Origin: Brasilonema sp. CT11
Lineage (GTDB): Bacteria; Cyanobacteriota; Cyanobacteriia; Cyanobacteriales; Nostocaceae
DNA length: 45,354 nucleotides
Assembly: GCF_017982655.1 (NCBI RefSeq)
Contig: NZ_JABXYX010000059.1
Span: 1-45,354 of the forward strand
Reading direction: 5' to 3'
Shown: piece by piece, positions 39,645-45,354 of the stretch
How positions within the stretch are numbered: position 1 is the first letter of the stretch
Layout: each line of letters opens with the position of its first letter
Made by a program: the position numbers and the translations under genes
The notes under the pieces: generated by a model
Told to the model about the DNA's origin: nothing
The model's input: the letters and a program-made list of their open reading frames with translations, nothing else
The model's database searches: none

Positions 39645-40832
39645 TTAGTAAATCCAAAAATAGGTAAGCACTAGAGTAATCGCAGTTAGCGGCAGTCCAA
39701 ATCGCAGATGTTCCCCAAAAGTCAGCCGATGTCCTTGCTTGGCAACCGCCTCCGCCACAATCAAGTTTGCCACAGAACCCAGCAGTGTCAGATTTCCTGC
39801 TAGTGTTGAAGCTGCCGCGAGTAAGAGCCAAGTGCGCATATCGGGATGAGGAATCAGGTGATGTAGCAGCAGTACAGCAGGGACGTTCGACACCAAATTC
39901 GACAACAATGCAGTGACACCAAGAATACTCAAGGGATGATTAACGAAACGGGCAAACCATTCCAGCGAACCGAGTTTCTGCACACCCTCGGTGAGGATGA
40001 ACAACCCACAAAACATCAGCAGCAAATCCCAATCCACCTTTTGTAAAACTCGCTCTGGCTTGAGGCGACGTGTTATCAATAGCAGTCCAGCAGCAATAAG
40101 CGTCGCTTCAGCAGTCGGAATACCCACCAAAAACGCCACCAGCAATGCGGTAGTAATGAGTAGACTCTTGACAAGCAGTGGTTTAAAAATGCGGTAACGG
40201 GGTGGTTCAACTTTTTGGTAAGGGCGAAGCGATCGCACCTCGGGATATAGCCAGCACAGCAAGCCCACCTGAATCGCCAAACCAAGCAAAGCAAGCGGTG
40301 TCAAAGCTTTAGCAAAATCTAGATAACTAATCTTAGAGAAAGAACCAATCAGGATGTTTTGAGGATTACCGCTTAGGGTAGCAACGGAACCGAGATTGGT
40401 TGCACCTGCCAAAGCCAGCAGGTAAGGAACAGAATTGAGGTTCAGCAATTGGGTTAAACCAACTACCAGAGGTGTGAGGATCAGGGCTATTGTGTCATTA
40501 AGGAACAGTGCCGAAAGAATACCACTGCCAAACGTTAACACCACTAGTAGTCCGAATGGATTGTGGATGCGGCGTATTGTGTAATCAACAGCAAGCTGAA
40601 AAAAACCAGAAGCAGCCAGATTGGCACTGATAACCATCATGCCAAACAAGAAAATCAGTGTCTGATAGTCGATCGCACTCCATGCTGCACGCAGATCCAG
40701 CACTCCCAACGCCATCAGCGCTGCTGCACCAACAATGGCAATTGTGGCACGATTCATCCGCAGTCCAGGCAAGTAACCGAGTCCCAATCCGATGTAGGTG
40801 AGTATAATGACGAGATATCTTAGGAATATCAT
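39645..40832 (-). CDS. ArsB/SLC13-like anion transporter
   Basis: A 395-residue, about 11-helix membrane protein of the ion-transporter (ArsB/NhaD/citrate-SLC13) superfamily. Two inverted halves are recognisable: FGSGILSALFLNDTIALILTPLVVGL with GATNLGSVATLSGNPQNILIG in the first half, and ALLSNLVSNVPAVLLLHHLI with AASTLAGNLTLLGSVANLIVAEAV in the second; the paired SxNxxA/SNVPAVLLL loops are the transport sites in this fold. Substrate could be arsenite, phosphate-like anions or dicarboxylate, and is not determinable here. The start overlaps the stop of the upstream MFS gene (ATGA at 40829-40832), so both are made together. Confidence 0.85.
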   Translation of the reverse strand: MIFLRYLVIILTYIGLGLGYLPGLRMNRATIAIVGAAALMALGVLDLRAAWSAIDYQTLIFLFGMMVISANLAASGFFQLAVDYTIRRIHNPFGLLVVLTFGSGILSALFLNDTIALILTPLVVGLTQLLNLNSVPYLLALAGATNLGSVATLSGNPQNILIGSFSKISYLDFAKALTPLALLGLAIQVGLLCWLYPEVRSLRPYQKVEPPRYRIFKPLLVKSLLITTALLVAFLVGIPTAEATLIAAGLLLITRRLKPERVLQKVDWDLLLMFCGLFILTEGVQKLGSLEWFARFVNHPLSILGVTALLSNLVSNVPAVLLLHHLIPHPDMRTWLLLAAASTLAGNLTLLGSVANLIVAEAVAKQGHRLTFGEHLRFGLPLTAITLVLTYFWIY

Positions 40833-42097
40833 GACTCTACCTGCCCAGTGTAAGACATCTGCGACTTAGAGACTGGACGCGTTTCGGGCATGAAGAACCA
40901 GAAAAATACCAGGGCGATCGCAGCAATTGCAGCCATGCTCAAAAAGCTAGCATCGTACCCAGCGGATTTAGCAACCAACCCAGCCAGATAGTTACTGAAG
41001 GAAGCACCAATCCCAACGGCAGTCCCAATTGCTCCCTGCGCTAAATTGAAACGTCCCGTTCCCTTGGTCAAATCAGCAATTATCAACAGCTGCATCACTC
41101 CAAAAATTCCTCCGCCTATACCATCTAATAATTGCACTGACACCAAGAAGAAAGGGTTATCGTTTAGAGTATACAGCACGCCACGAATCGGCAACACCAA
41201 AAACGCTAGTAAAAAGATGGGTTTGCGCTTGCTTCGACTTGCTCGTCGCCCAATGATAATTCCTAACGGAATCATTACCACTTGAGCTGTGATAATGCAG
41301 GCAGCCATGAACAAAGTAGGACTGCCGCCCTTGCGATGAGCTAATACTTCACCTAATAAGGGCAACATTGCTGCGTTGGCAAAGTGGAACAAAACAGCAC
41401 AAAAAGCAAAAATTAGCAAGCTACGGTTGCTCAAAAGATGTGTAATATTAGAAACATGCGCATTTTCACTTGGCTTTTTCCCAGAAGAATCGCTATCATC
41501 GCCTCCTCGTGCGAGTCGATAGTCAATGTCCTGTTGGCGAATCCGTAAAGCACAAATAATCACGACTCCCGACATCAGTGCAATGAAGTAGAAAATTCCA
41601 GCCTGACCAATAAACTGACCGATGATTCCTGCTAGCAATGCCGCTGCTACATTTCCCGCTGAACTAAGGCTCTGGTTGCGCCCAAGGCGGCGTTCCATTC
41701 CCTGTCGCCCTACCAATCCTAGAGAAATAGAGGCGATTATCGGACCAAAGAAAGCTCCAGCAATGGCGATAAGGGATTGAGTTGCTGCAATTATGGGAAA
41801 AAATGGAAAGATGACGACGGCGATTGAACTGATGGCAATTAGCACAGCAGCCATGACGATGAGCGATCGCTTATTGCGTACTTGGTCAATTAATGCTCCA
41901 ACAGGTGTTTGAGCAACCACTCCTACCAATCCCGAAATCGTCATTACCAACCCCACCTGGGCTGGATTCCAGTGCAGACTTGAGGTGAGGTAAACCACCA
42001 GAAACGGTCCCACACCGCCCTGAATATCTGCTAAAAATACGTTCAACCAGTCGAGTGCCCTAAGACTCTGCCCACGTGATGCGGAGCGCACAACCAT
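40829..42097 (-). CDS. MFS transporter upstream of the ArsB-like gene
   Basis: A 422-residue, 12-helix major facilitator. Signature loop: GALIDQVRNKRSL (about residue 69-81) in place of the GRxxDxxGRR pattern, with a long central loop containing RGGDDSDSSGKKPSENAH. It starts at 42097 with MVVRSASRGQSLRALDWLNVF. Its stop overlaps the start of the ArsB-like gene, so the two probably form one transport unit or an exporter pair. Substrate unknown; the 325 bases upstream (42098-42422) hold repeated CAGGGTATT and boundary repeats only. Confidence 0.84.
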   Translation of the reverse strand: MVVRSASRGQSLRALDWLNVFLADIQGGVGPFLVVYLTSSLHWNPAQVGLVMTISGLVGVVAQTPVGALIDQVRNKRSLIVMAAVLIAISSIAVVIFPFFPIIAATQSLIAIAGAFFGPIIASISLGLVGRQGMERRLGRNQSLSSAGNVAAALLAGIIGQFIGQAGIFYFIALMSGVVIICALRIRQQDIDYRLARGGDDSDSSGKKPSENAHVSNITHLLSNRSLLIFAFCAVLFHFANAAMLPLLGEVLAHRKGGSPTLFMAACIITAQVVMIPLGIIIGRRASRSKRKPIFLLAFLVLPIRGVLYTLNDNPFFLVSVQLLDGIGGGIFGVMQLLIIADLTKGTGRFNLAQGAIGTAVGIGASFSNYLAGLVAKSAGYDASFLSMAAIAAIALVFFWFFMPETRPVSKSQMSYTGQVES

Positions 42098-42237
42098 ACT
42101 TTTTTTTGTTACGGACGTTTATAAAATTGGGTTCTGCAAATCTGTGTGCAAAAACTATGCCAAAAAGGGAGTTGTGTTTTTTTCAACCCAAAAATCAGGG
42201 TATTATCAGGGTATTTTAATCAAATAGCTAAACTAAT

Positions 42238-42251
42238 TGGAGTTTAGACTA
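42238..42251 (-). repeat. Right inverted boundary repeat of the transporter pair
   Basis: TGGAGTTTAGACTA, exact reverse complement of 39625-39638. It lies 141 bases upstream of the MFS start. With the copy at 39625 it brackets the two-gene unit. Confidence 0.6.
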
Positions 42252-42374
42252 ATTTTGTTTATCAAACTGCCAAGTCCTTTTGCAGACAGGCTTTCCTAAT
42301 TTATAGGCGTGTCTAGATTCCCAAGTCTAAAATGCCTGTAACACAAGGGTTGTAGCCTTAAAAATCGAATTTAA

Positions 42375-42389
42375 TCTAAACTCCAGTAA
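42375..42389 (+). repeat. Third copy of the boundary repeat, direct orientation
   Basis: TCTAAACTCCAGTAA, identical to 39628-39642, in the same orientation; 34 bases before the next + gene. Confidence 0.6.
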
Positions 42390-42422
42390 ACAATCAATTA
42401 TTATCAAATAAGAGTTATCCCA

Positions 42423-42758
42423 ATGTCTCAATATATTTTTGTTTTAGACTTCATCATTCTGAAATCAGAAATAGTTTCAGTGGAATTTGGCTTTGAACCG
42501 TCTCAAAGAAAGAGGTTTAACACTCTTACAACAGATTTAGAAACCGAGAACATGCAGGAGTTCGGCAAATCAACAATACAATTTATCTTAAAAGACGGTT
42601 CAACACGAGTCATCTCCAAGTATGGATACTCTGAAAAACTAGCTCAAATCAAAGCAGATATCGTCAGTCAAATGAAAGCTGAGGCACAACCAAAAGTAAC
42701 TACAAGCAAGACAACAACAGTAACAGCGATAAAGAGAGTACCAGCTAGGTTTTGGTAA
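42423..42758 (+). CDS. Hypothetical protein
   Basis: A 111-residue protein I do not recognise: MSQYIFVLDFIILKSEIVSVEFGFEPSQRKRF, then EFGKSTIQFILKDGSTRVISKYGYSEKLAQIKADIVSQMKAEA, and a Lys/Thr-rich tail. The predicted mix of short strands and one helix suggests a small soluble domain. It has no obvious ribosome site and is followed by an overlapping small frame and the protease-like gene. Confidence 0.5.
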   Translation: MSQYIFVLDFIILKSEIVSVEFGFEPSQRKRFNTLTTDLETENMQEFGKSTIQFILKDGSTRVISKYGYSEKLAQIKADIVSQMKAEAQPKVTTSKTTTVTAIKRVPARFW

Positions 42759-42787
42759 TCTTTCATAAAACATCTAAAACGGCGACC

Positions 42788-43000
42788 ATGATTGAAGCAT
42801 TGCGCCAATTTTTGAATACACGAAAGACCACCTCTAATTTAACCATTCAGAGGTTGCAACTTCCTAGTCAGAATAAAGTGAAGAATAGCCGAGCAGCTTA
42901 TGACACAAGTATTAAAACAGCACCAACAGTCAATCATCGAACCCCAGCTAAATTTGGACTTTCAATGCGAAATCGACTCGCTAAGTACCAAAATAACTAG
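42788..43000 (+). CDS. Doubtful small ORF overlapping the retropepsin gene
   Basis: From ATG 42788 it encodes 70 basic residues (MIEALRQFLNTRKTTSNLTIQRLQLPSQNK start) and overlaps the next gene by 101 bases in another frame. It could be a partner gene, but overlap length and weak ribosome site argue against it. Kept at low confidence because the helical N-terminus looks protein-like and it fills the 141-base gap between its neighbours. Confidence 0.25.
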   Translation: MIEALRQFLNTRKTTSNLTIQRLQLPSQNKVKNSRAAYDTSIKTAPTVNHRTPAKFGLSMRNRLAKYQNN

Positions 43001-43313
43001 AGAATGTTTGATTGACACTGGCAGCGTCTTGCCGCTAGCGATTGACCTAAAAACTTACCAGCGTCTGGGTAAACCCCCAGTTATTGATGAGGACTACGAA
43101 ATAGCTCTAGCTAATAATCAATCGCTGTTTCTACCTGTGATCAATATGGACATTCTAATTGACTGTAAAATTCTACCCATTGAAGCGGTGATTTTAAATC
43201 AAGAAATGCAACCTATTATCGGCATACCTCTACTCAAACTTATCTGTGAAGTAACCGAAAGTCGCTTTATTATGGACTTCTTACGCTCCATAATTAGTTT
43301 TGAGAAAATTTAG
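42900..43313 (+). CDS. Retropepsin-like aspartic protease (clan AA)
   Basis: A 137-residue protein of the single-domain, retropepsin-like aspartyl protease group. The active-site motif is LIDTGSVLPLAID (Asp near residue 40); after it comes YEIALANNQSLFLPVINMDILIDCKILPIEAVILNQEMQPIIGIPLLK, with the second hydrophobic motif and the IIGIPLL hairpin typical of the fold. Such proteins dimerise to form one active site. Many cyanobacteria encode small aspartyl-protease genes of unknown role; substrate unknown. Start ATG 42900 lacks a strong ribosome site. Confidence 0.72.
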   Translation: MTQVLKQHQQSIIEPQLNLDFQCEIDSLSTKITRECLIDTGSVLPLAIDLKTYQRLGKPPVIDEDYEIALANNQSLFLPVINMDILIDCKILPIEAVILNQEMQPIIGIPLLKLICEVTESRFIMDFLRSIISFEKI

Positions 43314-43386
43314 CCGCCGCCAAAATTCCCCTCTCCTCAAACCTTCCTCAATTCACCTCTACCCATATCCCTACCCCAAGCCATCT

Positions 43387-45240
43387 CTACCTACCAAAAA
43401 TCTCTTTCATTTTTTTCTTAACCTGTTCTTTTACTTCTGGAGTAATGTAGGGAATTGCTGAGGTTAAAGCGGCTCCCAATGCACCTAAATCATCTGTCCA
43501 GCCAGCGACAGGAATCAAATCAGAAATAAAATCGAAAGGAAGGATAAAATAACCCAAAGCAGCTATTATCGTTAACTTAACCCCTAACGGAATGTTAGGT
43601 TGTTTGGCGGCATAAAACAGTGTCAGCACCTTTTCTATCACTTCCTCGCCCGCTTTGCCAGCGAATCTTGTTACCTTTTTCCAAAAATCTTCATCTGAAT
43701 AATGCTTTTGATAAGCTAGCAAAGCTACGGATGAATCTGAGTTGGGATTACATTCTTCAAAATTCCAAACTTTAAAATGCAAAAAATTGTCTGCAAAGAT
43801 TTTCTGATCCTTGGCTCCCCAAATGGGCATGTGTCCTTGTGGAGCGTTAAGCGTAAAATCTAGCTTACTATAGAGTTTCCAAGCGAATACACCCCCAAAA
43901 AGACCCGCTTTATCGCTCCAGCCAACTTTTTCAGCAAATTTTTGCCTTTCCTGCTTCGTCTCGTTGAAAATCCTTTTCTGCACGCTAAACCCAAAACGAC
44001 CCTTACTGTACTCTACCCAAAGCCTGTCGAGCGTATACACATCTCTTGCGGAAATTTTCTCGATAGCCTCCTTCTCGAGCAAGCCCTTGCCGCTTGCACC
44101 AGCCAGCTTAAGCAGAATAGCCCTAGTTAGAGCGTCCGCTTTTTGCCATTCGCACTGAGCCAAAGAATTGACCAATTTCCAGTAACTTGCGTCAGAATCA
44201 CGTTCATTAAAAAGATGCTCAATTTCCCAATTATTTCTAACCAGCCCTTCAACAATTTTTATATCTTCGATTCTAATTCCTAATGTTTGTAGAGATTCTT
44301 TCAACTTGCTGTCTTGGTCTGCAAAGTAAAGATTACTTTCTATCGCTTTTTTGATTTCTTGCACGTAGTATTCGAGATTCTCTGCGTAAAATAATTCCTT
44401 TGCAGTTTGTTCTACAGCAAACAGGTCAGCTTCTAGAGGGAAAAATTGACCTAGAATATCCAAATTTTTCAAGTGAGTATAAGTAAAACCAAAATTACTC
44501 CTTAACTTCTCCAAATCAAACTTATGTTTTTCAGCAAAATCTAGTCCTTGTTGATAAAGCTTTCCTTTATATTCTTGGCTATAATTTTGCAAGTTTAATT
44601 GATAGAACGGCTTGATCAATTTCGTTCTGATTGATTTTACATCCGAGCAATCCTGAATTTGAACACTTCCCAGACCTAACATCTCTTCCAGATGGGTCAA
44701 TTCGCCAATAGTCGAATAGCTCAAGACAAAACCTTCTTCATCAAGCCTTCGCTTATACTCTTGCTCGTAGCTTTGAAGGTTCTCTCGATAAACAAGTTCT
44801 ATTAATTCTGATTCAATATTATTGATTTCTTCTATATTGAATAGCGCTTGCAAACCCAAACTTTCCAAGTAGCAAATGTCAAAACCAAAGTGACCTCTTA
44901 ATTTCTCTAACTCGGCAGTATTTTTATGAGAAAAGTTGACTCCAAATTGGTCTAGCTTATGTTTATATTCTTTACTATAAGCCTGCAAATTAGCCTTATA
45001 GAAGGGTTTGGTTAATTCTTCTTTAATTGATACGGGTTCTAGACAATCTGGAAATTGAAAACTCCCCAAACCAAGAGCCTTTTCAAGGCGGTTCAACTCG
45101 CTGATAGTGTTAGGGCTGAGAGGGAAGCCTTCCTGAGCAAGCTTTTGCTCATACTCTTGCTGATATTTTTGGGTATTCTCCCGATAAACAACCTCGATTA
45201 ATTCTGATTCAATATTATTGATTTCTTCTATAGAACCCAT
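43387..45240 (-). CDS. Multi-repeat GUN4 plus DUF1232 fusion protein
   Basis: A 617-residue protein. Residues about 4-300 are about four and a half repeats of a helical unit of about 65 residues (INNIESELIEVVYRENTQKYQQEYEQKL), arranged as a 132-residue double unit (INNIESELIE at about 6 and 138). Residues about 350-475 match a GUN4 domain: LVNSLAQCEWQKADALTRAILL, LDRLWVEYSKGRFGFSVQKRIFNETKQERQKFAEKVGWSDKAG and NAPQGHMPIWG. GUN4 binds porphyrins and regulates Mg-chelatase. Residues about 548-600 match DUF1232/YkvA: GVKLTIIAALGYFILPFDFISDLIPVAGWTDDLGALGAAL, a membrane-associated domain. The start ATG has no strong ribosome site. GUN4 residue match is by recall. Confidence 0.85.
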   Translation of the reverse strand: MGSIEEINNIESELIEVVYRENTQKYQQEYEQKLAQEGFPLSPNTISELNRLEKALGLGSFQFPDCLEPVSIKEELTKPFYKANLQAYSKEYKHKLDQFGVNFSHKNTAELEKLRGHFGFDICYLESLGLQALFNIEEINNIESELIELVYRENLQSYEQEYKRRLDEEGFVLSYSTIGELTHLEEMLGLGSVQIQDCSDVKSIRTKLIKPFYQLNLQNYSQEYKGKLYQQGLDFAEKHKFDLEKLRSNFGFTYTHLKNLDILGQFFPLEADLFAVEQTAKELFYAENLEYYVQEIKKAIESNLYFADQDSKLKESLQTLGIRIEDIKIVEGLVRNNWEIEHLFNERDSDASYWKLVNSLAQCEWQKADALTRAILLKLAGASGKGLLEKEAIEKISARDVYTLDRLWVEYSKGRFGFSVQKRIFNETKQERQKFAEKVGWSDKAGLFGGVFAWKLYSKLDFTLNAPQGHMPIWGAKDQKIFADNFLHFKVWNFEECNPNSDSSVALLAYQKHYSDEDFWKKVTRFAGKAGEEVIEKVLTLFYAAKQPNIPLGVKLTIIAALGYFILPFDFISDLIPVAGWTDDLGALGAALTSAIPYITPEVKEQVKKKMKEIFGR

Positions 45241-45296
45241 TTGACATCTTTTAGTGTGTTGAAGTAAAGTGACCGCAAAAGTTGTAAACAGTAGTT

Positions 45297-45354
45297 ATGC
45301 CATACTCTAGCAGCCTCACAGACGAAGAGTGGAGAATCCTCGAACCCTTACTGC
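45297..45354 (+). mobile_element. Start of an IS transposase gene (window edge)
   Basis: The ATG at 45297 begins MPYSSSLTDEEWRILEPLL, the usual start of IS4/IS5-type transposases (SLTDEEWxxLEPLLP). Only 19 codons are visible. The upstream 45245-45296, with GTGACCGCAAAAG, probably contains the left end of the element. It lies 57 bases from the start of the GUN4-DUF1232 gene, so that gene's promoter may lie in or near the IS. Confidence 0.75.

Noticed and set aside
1-45354. tRNA or rRNA genes
   Set aside because: No cloverleaf or rRNA segment was recognised; I could not run a covariance search.

Overview
The window comes from a filamentous, heterocyst-forming cyanobacterium (Nostocales type). 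The evidence is a heterocyst-style nif gene order ending in hesA-hesB-fdxH, the photosystem I gene psaK, a cyanobacterial uptake hydrogenase (hupS-hupL) divergent from an extended hyp operon, cyanobacterial Zur-box sequences, a GUN4-domain protein, many GCGATCGC (HIP1-like) octamers, and short tandem and palindromic repeats typical of these genomes. I cannot name the species.

Layout. 1-5.9 kb: the 3' half of the main nitrogen-fixation cluster, all on +: nifE (5'-truncated by the window), nifN, nifX, a NifX-associated DUF269 gene, a DUF683 gene, nifW, hesA, a small membrane ORF, hesB and fdxH. Several junctions are ATGA overlaps. A start-less FeoA-like remnant and a heme o synthase-type prenyltransferase (ctaB) follow. 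7.9-13.3 kb: housekeeping and hypothetical genes (methyltransferase, DUF4142 protein with a repeat tail, psaK, sufE, alpha/beta hydrolase) and a 1.25-kb stretch of apparently decayed DNA. 13.3-18.6 kb: a probable zinc-starvation island, made of an all3515-type PEP-CTERM protein, a COG0523 metallochaperone GTPase, a WD40 protein, a small conserved protein and a ZnuA-like lipoprotein, with three Zur-box-like sequences. 18.7-20.5 kb: an HNH protein and an MFS exporter preceded by a possibly coupled 50-residue ORF.

20.7-35.4 kb: hydrogenase region. hupS-hupL run on -, separated by a repeat-rich, hairpin-forming spacer. Divergent on + is the extended hyp series: TPR protein, two small membrane proteins, NHL protein, hypF, hypC, hypD, a tautomerase gene with an in-frame stop, hypE, hypA, hypB. 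HypF carries about 75 residues encoded by repetitive DNA. The hypD-hypE gap has been invaded by repeats and holds a flavin monooxygenase fragment flanked by a perfect 50-bp inverted repeat.

35.6-45.4 kb: accessory region: small hypothetical genes (one a paralogue of the gene at 10.7 kb), a three-gene cluster that includes a protein like the N-terminus of CHAT proteins, cysK, a coupled ArsB/SLC13-like plus MFS transporter pair bounded by short repeats, a retropepsin-like protease, a multi-repeat GUN4-DUF1232 fusion protein, and the first codons of an IS transposase at the window edge.

Functional picture. The nif products assemble and feed nitrogenase, FdxH supplies it with electrons, HupSL recaptures the H2 that nitrogenase makes, and the Hyp proteins build the NiFe centre of HupL. 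No previously undescribed system is proven here. The best candidates for follow-up are the Zur island with an SBP that appears to lack two metal ligands, the repeat-interrupted hypF, the stop-containing tautomerase gene, and the GUN4-DUF1232 protein.
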